Below are positions 42,696-50,973 of a stretch of DNA of 55,686 bases, in pieces. The DNA is from JALZAH01 sp051000755. Lineage in GTDB: Bacteria > Actinomycetota > Acidimicrobiia > Acidimicrobiales > Palsa-688. The stretch's first letter is position 1; every line of letters starts with the position of its first letter. The position numbers and the translations under genes are program-made. The notes below the pieces were generated by a model, which saw nothing but the letters and a program-made list of their open reading frames with translations, was not told where the DNA came from and searched no databases. The stretch spans positions 1 through 55,686 of the forward strand of contig JBPCNZ010000079.1 of NCBI GenBank assembly GCA_051000755.1, in the 5' to 3' direction.

Positions 42696-44717
42696 ATGCC
42701 TGCCCCGGGAGCGAACCGCCTGGCCGACGAGGCCAGCCCCTACCTGCGCCAGCACGCCGACAACCCGGTGGACTGGTACCCGTGGGGCGAGGAGGCCTTC
42801 GCGCGGGCCCGGGCCGAGGACCGGCCGGTGATCCTGTCGGTCGGCTATTCCGCCTGCCACTGGTGCCATGTCATGGCCCACGACTGCTTCGAGGACCCCG
42901 GGACGGCCGAGGCCATGAACGCCGGATTCGTCAACATCAAGGTCGACCGGGAGGAGCGCCCCGACGTCGACAGCATCTACATGGAGGCCGTCCAGGCCAT
43001 CGCCGGGGGCGGGGGCTGGCCCATGACGGTGTTCCTGCTGCCCGACGGGAGGCCGTTCTTCGGGGGCACCTACTTCCCCCGGGCCCAGTTCAACGATCTG
43101 CTGGGACGGGTCCGCGGTGCATGGGAGCAGCGCCGGGACGGTCTCGAGTCCGACGCCGCCCAGCTGGCCGAGGCCATCGCCGCCGGCACGGGCCTGCCGC
43201 TGGCCGACCAGGGCGGATCGCCTCCAGGTGACGATCTGCTGGAGACGACGGTCGCCGGTCTGCTCTCCCGTTACGATCCCGAGTGGGGCGGGTTCGGTTC
43301 GGCACCCAAGTTCCCCCAGGCGTCGATGACCGAGTTGCTGCTACGGGCCTGGGCGGCAGGCGGCCTCCGCGACCCAGCACTCGGCGATGCGGCCGTCACC
43401 ACCCTCGACGCCATGGCCTCGGGAGGCATCTACGACCACCTCGGCGGGGGCTTCGCCCGCTACGCCACCGATCGGAAGTGGCTGGTCCCCCATTTCGAGA
43501 AGATGCTCTACGACAACGCCCTGCTGGCCCGGGTGTATCTGCATGCCTGGCAGCTCACCGGCGCGCCCCGCTACCGCCAGGTCGTCACCGAGATCTTCGA
43601 GTACCTCCTGGCCCCGCCGGTGCGCCAAGGCGGCGCCGGTTTCTCCTCGGCGGAGGACGCCGACAGCGAAGGGGTGGAGGGGCGCTACTACGTCTGGGAT
43701 GCCGCCGACGTGGAAGCCGTAGCCGGGCCCATCACCGCCGCCTGGTACGGGGTCAGCGATGGCGGCAACTGGGAGGGCCACAACATCCTGTGGCGCCCTC
43801 AGCGTGGGGACCTGATCCGGCCCCCCGAGGTCAGTGCCGGCCGGCGGGCCCTGCTCGCCGAGCGGGACCGGCGGGTCCGTCCCAGCCTGGACGACAAGGT
43901 GCTGACGGAATGGAACGCCATGGCCATCGCCGCCCTGGCCGAGGCGGGCGCGGCCATGGCGGTACCGGCGTGGGTCGCCGCCGCCGAGGATGTGGGGAAT
44001 TTCCTCCTCGGTGCCCTCCGGCGTCCCGACGGGCGCTGGCTGCGCGCCTGGCGAGCGGGCCAGGCCGCCCATCCGGCCTACGCCAGCGACCATGCCTGGA
44101 TGGTCGAGGCCTGTACCCGTCTGGCCGAGGCGACCGGGAAGGCGTCGTGGATCGCCGAGGCCCGAACCGCGGCCGACGCCCTCATCGAGCTGTTCTGGGA
44201 CCCGACCGAGGGCGGGTTCGCCACGACCGGCTTCGACGCCGAGGTCCTCATCGCCCGTCCCAAGGAGACCTATGACGGGGCCACGCCGTCGGCCAACTCG
44301 GTGGCCGCCGCCGCCCTGTTCCGGCTCGGGGCACTCACCGGGGAGGACCGCTACCGCCAGCGGGCTGCCGAGGTGGTCTCGGCCATGGGACCTGCCCTGG
44401 GGCGGGCACCGACGGCGTTCACCGGCCTCGTCGCCGCTGCCGAGCTGGATCGCCGGGGGATCACCGAGGTGGTGGTCACCGGTGACCGTCAGGATCTGGT
44501 CGAGGTGGTGACGGCCGGTTACCGCCCGGGGGCGGTCCTGGCGTGGGGCGAGCCGTTCGACTCCCCCCTGTGGGAGGGGCGCACCGGGGCCGGCACCGAC
44601 GGGCTGGCCTTCGTGTGCCGGGACTTCACCTGCGCCGCGCCGACCGGGGACGCCGCCGACCTGGCGGGCCAGCTCGACCCCGGTGGTTCCGCGACGATCG
44701 GTGGTCCCGCGGGGTGA
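42696..44717 (+). CDS. DUF255 thioredoxin-domain protein (YyaL/spermatogenesis-20 type)
   Basis: A 673-residue protein. The thioredoxin-like domain at about 1-165 has PYLRQHADNPVDWYPWGEEA near 14-33, a CHWC redox-like motif in SACHWCHVMAHDCF near 51-64, and GGGWPMTVFLLPD. The rest is an alpha/alpha-toroid domain resembling glycosidases and epimerases (GGIYDHLGGGFARYATD, WLVPHFEKMLYDNALLA, EGRYYVWDAADVE). Its activity is unproven. Length matches the family. ATG 42696 is placed by family N-terminus and promoter spacing. Confidence 0.92.
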   Translation: MPAPGANRLADEASPYLRQHADNPVDWYPWGEEAFARARAEDRPVILSVGYSACHWCHVMAHDCFEDPGTAEAMNAGFVNIKVDREERPDVDSIYMEAVQAIAGGGGWPMTVFLLPDGRPFFGGTYFPRAQFNDLLGRVRGAWEQRRDGLESDAAQLAEAIAAGTGLPLADQGGSPPGDDLLETTVAGLLSRYDPEWGGFGSAPKFPQASMTELLLRAWAAGGLRDPALGDAAVTTLDAMASGGIYDHLGGGFARYATDRKWLVPHFEKMLYDNALLARVYLHAWQLTGAPRYRQVVTEIFEYLLAPPVRQGGAGFSSAEDADSEGVEGRYYVWDAADVEAVAGPITAAWYGVSDGGNWEGHNILWRPQRGDLIRPPEVSAGRRALLAERDRRVRPSLDDKVLTEWNAMAIAALAEAGAAMAVPAWVAAAEDVGNFLLGALRRPDGRWLRAWRAGQAAHPAYASDHAWMVEACTRLAEATGKASWIAEARTAADALIELFWDPTEGGFATTGFDAEVLIARPKETYDGATPSANSVAAAALFRLGALTGEDRYRQRAAEVVSAMGPALGRAPTAFTGLVAAAELDRRGITEVVVTGDRQDLVEVVTAGYRPGAVLAWGEPFDSPLWEGRTGAGTDGLAFVCRDFTCAAPTGDAADLAGQLDPGGSATIGGPAG

Positions 44718-44950
44718 CTCCTGTCTCGCCGGCGGCCGTCGGGGGATACGCTCGGTGGTGCTCAGCACCCATCCGATGACACGAGGGACAGCCGGTCCCG
44801 GAGCCCAGGCCTGTGGACCAGGCTGGGGACAGGCGGGGGATCTCCAAGATCAGGCTCAACGCGGACCCATGATTCGAGAGGCATCCGTTACGATTTCGCG
44901 GCCGCACCCGCTTCCGACCATCCACCATCAGGAGTCCGCCAACCGTCACC
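44718..44950. other. Intergenic region with palindrome and promoter-like hexamers
   Basis: 233 bases. GGTGCTCAGCACC at 44758-44770 is a perfect palindrome, a possible operator, just after a TACGCT hexamer at 44748-44753. TACGAT lies at 44889-44894. Short ORFs across it look like shadows. Confidence 0.4.
44889..44894 (+). promoter_or_regulatory. Candidate -10 of an unknown gene
   Basis: TACGAT, 56 bases before ATG 44951, giving a leader of about 50 bases; caggag at 44929-44934 could be the ribosome site. Confidence 0.4.
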
Positions 44951-45625
44951 ATGTCTATCGTGTCGACCTCCACCGCACCCGATTTCGGGACGCTCGCCAA
45001 GGATGTGCCCCGCCTGAGTGCCGCCCCTGGGACGGCCTTGGAGTTGCTGGTCCTGGCCGCCGACGGCGGGCAGTGCGCCGGCATCGACCTCGAGTCCGGT
45101 GCCCTCGTTCGGGCCTGGTGCGCGGTGCAGGGCGAGCGTCGCCCCCGGCCCTATGACGTCGTCTCCGTCACCCTGGCCGAAGACATCGACGCCGTACCCG
45201 ATCCCTCCGAACCCGAGGCCCTGGTCCTCGACGACGCCCCTGAGGTCGTCGGGCGCATCACCGGCCGGCGGGCCGAGCGCCTGCTCCGCCCGCTCCTCCA
45301 CCCCCGGGGCCGGCCCCTGCTCGGCTTCCACGCTCCGGCGGTACCGTTCTGGGAACGCCGCGCCGACCATCCGTCGATCACCCTCGTTGAGCCCGAGGGG
45401 GGGATCTCCCTCCGCCGGGAGGGGACGTTCCTGGCCTGCCGCTTCGGGTGGCTGGGCACGGTCCGGGAATTGGCCTGCCTCGATCGGCGCATCGCCGCCG
45501 AGATGGATGACGCCGGCGCCACCCACCGGGTGGGCGACAAGGGTGACCGCCTGGTGGTCGCCCTCACCCCGCCGATCGACGGTCACTGCCACAAGGTCGT
45601 CGAGACGGTCCTTCCCCGCTCCTGA
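44951..45625 (+). CDS. Conserved-looking hypothetical protein
   Basis: A 224-residue soluble protein with regular mixed alpha/beta character and no signal peptide. Visible features are an N-terminal half with LELLVLAADGGQCAGIDLES, a central VVGRITGRRAERLLRPLLHP, and a C-terminal GWLGTVRELACLDRRIAAEM. I recognise no family or catalytic motif. It has its own leadered promoter and converges with another unknown gene across a strong hairpin. Codon use matches its neighbours, so it appears to be a native gene. Confidence 0.7.
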   Translation: MSIVSTSTAPDFGTLAKDVPRLSAAPGTALELLVLAADGGQCAGIDLESGALVRAWCAVQGERRPRPYDVVSVTLAEDIDAVPDPSEPEALVLDDAPEVVGRITGRRAERLLRPLLHPRGRPLLGFHAPAVPFWERRADHPSITLVEPEGGISLRREGTFLACRFGWLGTVRELACLDRRIAAEMDDAGATHRVGDKGDRLVVALTPPIDGHCHKVVETVLPRS

Positions 45626-45635
45626 GGGGATCGGG

Positions 45636-45654
45636 GCCGGCGTGGCACGCCGGC
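45636..45654. terminator. Strong hairpin between convergent genes
   Basis: gccggcgtggcacgccggc pairs perfectly (GCCGGCG/CGCCGGC with loop tggca) in the 37-base gap between two convergent stops; probable bidirectional terminator without a T tract. Confidence 0.55.
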
Positions 45655-45662
45655 TGGGCGGC

Positions 45663-46334
45663 TCAGGGGGCGTAGCGGGCGGCGAGGTCCTCAGCCATCC
45701 CCCACCCGAAGGCGATGAGCACGTCCTTGCGCTCATGGTCCAAACCCTCGAAGAAGGCGGCGACCCCGGCGGGAACGGTGTCCGGCTTGGCCGCCGAGAA
45801 GTCGAACAGCCCCGGCGACTCACCGTTGCCGGTGACCACGAAGGTCCGGTCGTTGATCCGGCCCTCCGCCCCGAAGCGCTTGGCCAGGCGGCGGCTCCAG
45901 GCCCGCTCCTCGCCGCTCGGCTTGTGGTCCTGACGGGGGCAGACATCGTTGAGGCCCTTGAAGGCAGCGAAGGCGCCCGGATCGATGAAGCGGGTGCCGA
46001 TGAGCACGTCCTCATCGGGAAACGCCAGCACGGCCCGGCGGAACTGATCCGCGATGACCGCCTTGAGGACCTGATCACGCTTGGCGTTGCGCTTGGTGGA
46101 GGCGAGACCCCACAGCAGGCAAGGCGTGCCCCCGATCCGCTCCAACGTGCAGAACGAGAACCCGACCAGCTTGGTCCCGTCCCGCGCCTGGGTGACCAGA
46201 ACCCACTCCTCGGCCTGTTTGGAGAGAAGTCCGATATCGAACCCCGCGGGTCCGTCGGTCACGATGTCCGCCATCTCCGTCAGCTCACTGTCCGCTAGGG
46301 CGGTGCAGTCCTTGGTGTCGACTTCGAGCGTCAT
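45663..46334 (-). CDS. Hypothetical protein, possible GNAT-like fold
   Basis: A 223-residue soluble protein. The segment WVLVTQARDGTKLVGFSFCT followed by LLWGLASTKRNAKRDQVLKA resembles the central strands and acetyl-CoA-binding helix of GNAT acetyltransferases, but the QxxGxG loop is absent. The second half (IGTRFIDPGAFAAFKGLND, RTFVVTGNGESPGLFDF) is unfamiliar. It uses more A/T-ending codons than most neighbours. It lies 44 bases upstream of the dnaE stop side, on the same strand as dnaE, and may share read-through. Function not assigned. Confidence 0.68.
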   Translation of the reverse strand: MTLEVDTKDCTALADSELTEMADIVTDGPAGFDIGLLSKQAEEWVLVTQARDGTKLVGFSFCTLERIGGTPCLLWGLASTKRNAKRDQVLKAVIADQFRRAVLAFPDEDVLIGTRFIDPGAFAAFKGLNDVCPRQDHKPSGEERAWSRRLAKRFGAEGRINDRTFVVTGNGESPGLFDFSAAKPDTVPAGVAAFFEGLDHERKDVLIAFGWGMAEDLAARYAP

Positions 46335-46378
46335 CGTTGCTCAGACTCTCCTCATCACTCTCGAACGTCGGCCCCAGG

Positions 46379-49300
46379 CTACGCGCTCGGGGCAGGTTTG
46401 TTCCACAGACACCCCTCCCCGAGCAGGACACGCAGCTCGGCGACGAGGCCATTGCTGGTGTCGACACTGTGTTCGAGCCCCAATCGGATGCACTTGGTGC
46501 CGACGTGCAGGAACACCGGAGAAGGCCCCGGATGGTCAACCAGGATGGCGCGAAGGTGGTCGACCCTCTCGTCGGAAAGGGCATAGAGGGGCAGGCCCAG
46601 ATGGAGCGCTTCGGTGCCCGCGGCGGTCAGCTCGGGCCGCTTGAGCTCCATGCAGATGAGCTTGGCCTGGTCCTCCTTGGCGTCCAGGCGGCCCTTCACG
46701 CAGATCACCGCATCGTCGGCCAGCAGGTAGCCGAACTCGCTCATGGTCCGGGGGAACACCCAGGCCTCGATGCTCGACTGCAGATCCTCGAGGACGAACG
46801 TCGCCATCAGATCGCCCTTCTTGGTGTACTTGCGGGTCAGGCCGGTGATCACACCGCCGACCCAGCGGATCCCGGCCGCCTCCTTGGTCTCGAGCAGCTC
46901 GGCGATGCTCAGGTCGGTGTGACGGGCCAGGGCCGCCTCCACCCCCAGAAGGGGGTGGTCGCTGACATAGAGGCCGAGCATCTCCTTCTCGAACGCCAGG
47001 CGTTGCGACTTGTCGAACTCGCGGTCGGGGATGGGCAGGCGGGCGTCGTCGAAGCCACCGGCGATGGGCTCCCCGAGCGATTCGAACAGGCTCATCACGC
47101 CCTGGTCCGCCTCCCGGCGCCGGGCCAGGGTGCGCTCGATGATCTGCTCGAACACCACACACAGACCCTGGCGGGGATGGCCCACGGAGTCGAACGCGCC
47201 CGCCTTGATGAGCGACTCGACGGTCCGCTTGTTGAGCACGACCGGGTCCACCCGGTTGGCGAAGTCGTAGAAGTCGGCGAAAGGACCGCCTCGCTCCCGC
47301 TCGCTCACCAGCCGTTCCACCAGCCCCGAACCGACGTTGCGGATGGCGGACATCCCGAACGGTATTGATCCCTTGGCGTTGACCCCTCCCCCCCGCAACG
47401 CGGTGAACTCCGAGGCAGACAGGTTGATGTCGGGGACGAGCACCTCGATGCCCCGGGCCCGGCACTCCGCCAGGTACATACCGGTCTTGTCCTTGTCGTC
47501 CTTGACGCTGGTCAACAATGCTGCGAAGTACTCGGCCGGATGGTGGGCTTTCAACCATGCTGTCTGGTAGCTGACGTAGCCGTAGCCAAAGGCGTGGCTG
47601 CGATTGAAGGCATAGTCGGCGAAAGGCTCGATGATGTCCATCCACTTGGATCCGAGCTCCCTCCCGTATCCGGTGCGCTCACAGCCGTCGATGAACTTCT
47701 GGCGTTCGAGGGCCATGATCTCGCGAACCTTCTTGCCCGCCGCCTTCCGGAGGTTGTCGGCCTCCGTGAGGGAGTACCCGGCGAACTTCTGCGCCACGCG
47801 CATCATCGATTCCTGGTAGATGCAGAGCCCGTAGGTCTCCCCCAGGACCTCTTCGGCGTCGGGGTGGAGGTACTCGACCGGCTTGCGGCCATTCTTCCGG
47901 TCGGCGTAGTCGTAATGCATGTTGGCCGCCATGGGCCCGGGTCGGTACAGAGCCACCAGGGCGGCGACGTCTTCGAACTCGGTTGGCGCCAACGACCGCA
48001 TCAGGGCCCGCATGGGTGTGCCCTCGAGCTGGAAGACTCCGATGGAATCGCCCCGCTGCAACATGGCGAACACTTCATCGTCATGGAGATCCACGTTGTC
48101 GATGTCGGGACGTTCCCCGGTGCTGGCCTCGATGAGGTCCAGGGAACGTTCGATGACCGAGAGGTTGCGCAGACCGAGGAAGTCCATCTTGAGCAGGCCC
48201 AGCTCTTCGACACCGTGCATCTCGTACTGGGTGACGATCGGGGCGTCCTCGGGTTTGCCGCCCGCCACCGGTTTGCGCTGGATGGGCAGGTACTCGGTGA
48301 GGGGGTCGGCGGAGATGACGACGGCGGCGGCGTGGATGCCGTCCTGGCGGCGCAGACCTTCGAGGCCCTTGGCCACGTCGACGACCTTGGCCACGTCAGG
48401 GTCGGCGGCGTACATCTCCCGCAGCTCGGTAGCCGTCCGGTATCCGTCGGTGTGCTTGGGATGCTGCTCGAAGCAGGCCCACAGAGGCGTGTCCCGGCCC
48501 ATGATGAGCGGGGGCATGGCCTTGGCCACGCGGTCGCCGAGCCCATAGGGGTAACCGAGGACACGCGCCGCGTCACGGACCGCGGCTCGCGCCTTGATGG
48601 TGGAGAAGGTGACGATCTGGGCCACGTGGTCCCAGCCGTAGCGCTCGGCCGCGTACTTGATCATGTCCGAGCGATAGCGTTCGTCGAAATCCATGTCGAT
48701 GTCAGGCATCTGCCTGCGGCCCGGATTCAAGAACCGTTCGAAGAGCAGGTCGTAGGCGATGGGGTCCAGGTCGACGATCTGCAGGCAATAGGCCACGCAA
48801 CAACCGGCCGCGCTGCCCCGGCCGGGTCCCACCCGGATCTTGTGGTCCCGGGCGTAGCGGATGAGGTCCCAGACGACGAGGAAGTAGTCCGAGAAGCCCA
48901 TCGACGAGATGATGCCCAGCTCATGCTCGAGCCGCTCGGTGACCTTGACCGGCAGCTGCGACCCGTACCGGGAGGCCGCTCCGTCATAGGCGAGATACCG
49001 GAGGTAGGCGTCGGCGTCATCAAAGCCGGCGGGGCGGGGGAACGACGGCAATTGCGGCTTGCCGAACTCGATGGTGACGTCCGCCCGCTCGGCTATCCAC
49101 AAGGTGTTGTCGCACGCCTCGGGGTAGTCGGCGAAGAGCTGGCGCATCTCTGCCGCGCTCTTCAGATAATGCTCGTCCCCCTCGAACTTGAACCGTTTGG
49201 GATCGTCCATGGTCGAGCCCGTCTGCACACAGAGGAGAGCATCATGAGCGATGGCGTCCTCGCGGTTGGTGTAGTGGCCGTCATTGGTGGCCAACAGAGG

Positions 49301-49939
49301 GGCCTTGATCCGCTTGGCGATCTCGATCAACTGAGGGTTGGTCTGGCGCTGGGCAGCCAGGCCGTGATCCTGGAGCTCCACGAACAGGCTGTCGCGCCCG
49401 AAGATGTCCTGGAGGCGCGCCGCCAACTTCGTGGCCTTGTCGGTGTCACCCTTCAGCAGCGCCTGGAGGACGACCCCGCCGAGGCAACCGGTGGTGGCGA
49501 TGACCCCTTCGTGGTACTGCTCAAGCATGTCCCAGTCGCAACGTGGCTTATAGAAGTAACCCTCGAGATAGGCGTCGCTGCTCAATTTCAACAGGTTCTT
49601 GTAACCCGGATTGCTCTCCGCCAGGAGGGTCAGGTGGTAGTACAGCTTCTCCCCGCCATCGCCGTCGCCGCCCCCGTCGTCGAGCCGCCCCCGGCGCACG
49701 GGCCGGTCGTGGCGGGACTCGGCGGCCATGTACGCCTCGGTGCCGATGATGGGCTTGATGCCCTGCGCTCGGGCCGCCTTGTAGAAGTCGAGGACGCCGT
49801 ACATGTTCCCGTGGTCGGTGATGCCGACCGCGGGTTGGCCGTCGGCCACGGCCCGGGCCACGACCTCGCCCACCCGTGCAGCCCCATCGAGCATGGAGAA
49901 CTCGGTGTGGTTGTGCAGATGGGTGAACGACGAGCCCAC
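46379..49939 (-). CDS. dnaE: DNA polymerase III alpha subunit
   Basis: The 1186-residue replicative polymerase. The PHP domain begins FTHLHNHTEFSMLDGAARVG and includes GITDHGNMYGVLDFY; the polymerase palm has GPGRGSAAGCCVAYCLQ and the catalytic PDIDMDFDERYRSDM. Later come AFGYGYVSYQTAWLKAHHP, a helix-hairpin-helix region and an OB-like domain (GGVITGLTRKYTKKGDLMA). GTG 49939 is preferred because GGAGG lies five bases upstream; 19 extra codons to 49996 lack support. Three CCACA motifs resembling DnaA boxes sit upstream at 49989-50023. The C-terminus is normal. Confidence 0.97.
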   Translation of the reverse strand: MGSSFTHLHNHTEFSMLDGAARVGEVVARAVADGQPAVGITDHGNMYGVLDFYKAARAQGIKPIIGTEAYMAAESRHDRPVRRGRLDDGGGDGDGGEKLYYHLTLLAESNPGYKNLLKLSSDAYLEGYFYKPRCDWDMLEQYHEGVIATTGCLGGVVLQALLKGDTDKATKLAARLQDIFGRDSLFVELQDHGLAAQRQTNPQLIEIAKRIKAPLLATNDGHYTNREDAIAHDALLCVQTGSTMDDPKRFKFEGDEHYLKSAAEMRQLFADYPEACDNTLWIAERADVTIEFGKPQLPSFPRPAGFDDADAYLRYLAYDGAASRYGSQLPVKVTERLEHELGIISSMGFSDYFLVVWDLIRYARDHKIRVGPGRGSAAGCCVAYCLQIVDLDPIAYDLLFERFLNPGRRQMPDIDMDFDERYRSDMIKYAAERYGWDHVAQIVTFSTIKARAAVRDAARVLGYPYGLGDRVAKAMPPLIMGRDTPLWACFEQHPKHTDGYRTATELREMYAADPDVAKVVDVAKGLEGLRRQDGIHAAAVVISADPLTEYLPIQRKPVAGGKPEDAPIVTQYEMHGVEELGLLKMDFLGLRNLSVIERSLDLIEASTGERPDIDNVDLHDDEVFAMLQRGDSIGVFQLEGTPMRALMRSLAPTEFEDVAALVALYRPGPMAANMHYDYADRKNGRKPVEYLHPDAEEVLGETYGLCIYQESMMRVAQKFAGYSLTEADNLRKAAGKKVREIMALERQKFIDGCERTGYGRELGSKWMDIIEPFADYAFNRSHAFGYGYVSYQTAWLKAHHPAEYFAALLTSVKDDKDKTGMYLAECRARGIEVLVPDINLSASEFTALRGGGVNAKGSIPFGMSAIRNVGSGLVERLVSERERGGPFADFYDFANRVDPVVLNKRTVESLIKAGAFDSVGHPRQGLCVVFEQIIERTLARRREADQGVMSLFESLGEPIAGGFDDARLPIPDREFDKSQRLAFEKEMLGLYVSDHPLLGVEAALARHTDLSIAELLETKEAAGIRWVGGVITGLTRKYTKKGDLMATFVLEDLQSSIEAWVFPRTMSEFGYLLADDAVICVKGRLDAKEDQAKLICMELKRPELTAAGTEALHLGLPLYALSDERVDHLRAILVDHPGPSPVFLHVGTKCIRLGLEHSVDTSNGLVAELRVLLGEGCLWNKPAPSA

Positions 49940-49988
49940 GACGACCTCCAGGGCTGATGGGTGACGGGCCGGGTACGCCACCGCCGGG

Positions 49989-50023
49989 TTCTCCACAAGA
50001 CCTGTGGGCTAGTCTGTGGACAA
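49989..50023. promoter_or_regulatory. DnaA-box-like cluster upstream of dnaE
   Basis: TTCTCCACA (plus, 49989-49997), TAGCCCACA (minus, 50003-50011) and TTGTCCACA (minus, 50015-50023). The last matches the TTNTCCACA DnaA consensus; the others differ by one or two bases. Confidence 0.45.
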
Positions 50024-50118
50024 GTTACAGCGGTGTGATTCCCTCGTTGGCGAGGCTAGCGCGCCGGGGTGACGACCGGTACGGGCCCTCTGGATTGACC
50101 GGTCGAAGGAGACGTCTG

Positions 50119-50211
50119 ATGACCGCCACGGTGCGCTACATCCTGTGGTCAGGATTCATGGCCCAGTGCGCCGACCTGTGCGTCCAGCTGGCCGAGCGTT
50201 CCCCGACCTGA
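50119..50211 (+). CDS. 30-residue small protein with strong ribosome site
   Basis: ATG 50119 is preceded by AAGGAG at 50106-50111 with a seven-base gap, the best Shine-Dalgarno among the short ORFs here. It encodes 30 residues: MTATVRYILWSGFMAQCADL then CVQLAERSPT. The middle is hydrophobic and has two Cys four residues apart. It sits alone between dnaE (divergent) and bpa (convergent, 15 bases away). No family known to me. Confidence 0.5.
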   Translation: MTATVRYILWSGFMAQCADLCVQLAERSPT

Positions 50212-50226
50212 GCGGTCCGGGCCGGC

Positions 50227-50706
50227 TCAGAGGTAGGTGCCACCGGGACCGGAGTCCTGCTGGGCGGCGGGAAGGCTGCGCTGGCGCATCTGGTCCAACT
50301 GGGCTCGGGCTTCCATCTGTTGGGCGAACAGGGTGGCCTGGATCCCGTGGAACAACCCCTCCAACCAGCCCACCAGCTGGGCCTGGGCGACACGGAGCTC
50401 CCCTTCGCTGGGGATCTCGTCCTCCTTGAACGGGGAGGTCATCCGGGCCAGCTCTTCTCGCAGGTCCGGCGACAGACCGTCCGCCAGCTCCACGATGGAG
50501 GTGTCGTAGATCTCCCGCAGCCGGCTGCGGCTGGCGTCATCGAGCGGCGCCTGGCGCACCTCGTCGAGCAGTTGCTTGATCATCGAGCCGATGCGCATGA
50601 CCTTGGCCGGATGCTCCACCGCTTCCGAGTTGGAGTCGTCGGCGTCCGTCGCATCCGGCTCGGTGACGACCACGAGGTCGGCAGGGGACATTTCGTCGGC
50701 TGGCAT
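50227..50706 (-). CDS. bpa: Bacterial proteasome activator
   Basis: A 159-residue protein of the Bpa/PafE family, which forms a ring that opens the 20S proteasome without ATP. The four-helix core is unmistakable: VMRIGSMIKQLLDEVRQAPL near residues 36-55, DDASRSRLREIYDTSIVELA, and QAQLVGWLEGLFHGIQATLF near 107-126 with QQMEARAQLDQMRQ. The C-terminus is GGTYL, a variant of the GQYL docking tail that inserts into proteasome pockets. ATG 50706 has AAGAAT six bases upstream. It implies a proteasome elsewhere in the genome. Confidence 0.93.
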   Translation of the reverse strand: MPADEMSPADLVVVTEPDATDADDSNSEAVEHPAKVMRIGSMIKQLLDEVRQAPLDDASRSRLREIYDTSIVELADGLSPDLREELARMTSPFKEDEIPSEGELRVAQAQLVGWLEGLFHGIQATLFAQQMEARAQLDQMRQRSLPAAQQDSGPGGTYL

Positions 50707-50712
50707 GGCCCC

Positions 50713-50718
50713 ATTCTT
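50713..50718 (-). promoter_or_regulatory. Candidate leaderless -10 of bpa
   Basis: AAGAAT (minus strand), six bases before ATG 50706. Confidence 0.35.
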
Positions 50719-50824
50719 CCCGTCCCTGGCCGCCTTCGTCGAGCGGCTCCGGAATCGACGACACAGGCGCGGCAGGCGGGGCGGGCCAGGGCCCCGGCGA
50801 CCGGGACGGCGGTGCGGGTCCGGC

Positions 50825-50924
50825 CTGAACCCTTTGTACCGGTTGGCGCAGGGTTGCGAGCCGTCGGTTCCGTCTGGCGGTACAAGCGGCGCGCAAGGCC
50901 GAAAATACCGGTACAAAGGGTTCA
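50825..50924. repeat. 100-base palindromic element with 17-base inverted ends
   Basis: TGAACCCTTTGTACCGG at 50825-50841 is repeated as its exact reverse complement at 50908-50924. The inner arm contains a further GGTACAA at 50879-50885, matching the right end. It lies in the 267-base gene-free stretch 50707-50973, which otherwise shows nothing. A related half-motif is at 36501-36515. Confidence 0.8.
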
Positions 50925-50973
50925 CACCACCCAGGCGGAACCCAGTCGGCGAGCGGCCCGGGACGGAGGCGCC

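Noticed and set aside
44683..45156. 157-codon frame starting before and overlapping the unknown gene at 44951
   Set aside because: His/Arg/Pro-rich shadow composition; the other frame (44951-45625) has a regular alpha/beta pattern.
47540..49957. 805-codon open frame opposite dnaE
   Set aside because: It is antisense to a clearly conserved polymerase, and its composition (rich in Gly, Val, His, Asp) is the usual mirror of GC-rich codons. No motif is visible.
49989..50023. A chromosomal replication origin
   Set aside because: Only one good box is present, there is no AT-rich region, and dnaA, dnaN or gyrB are not nearby.
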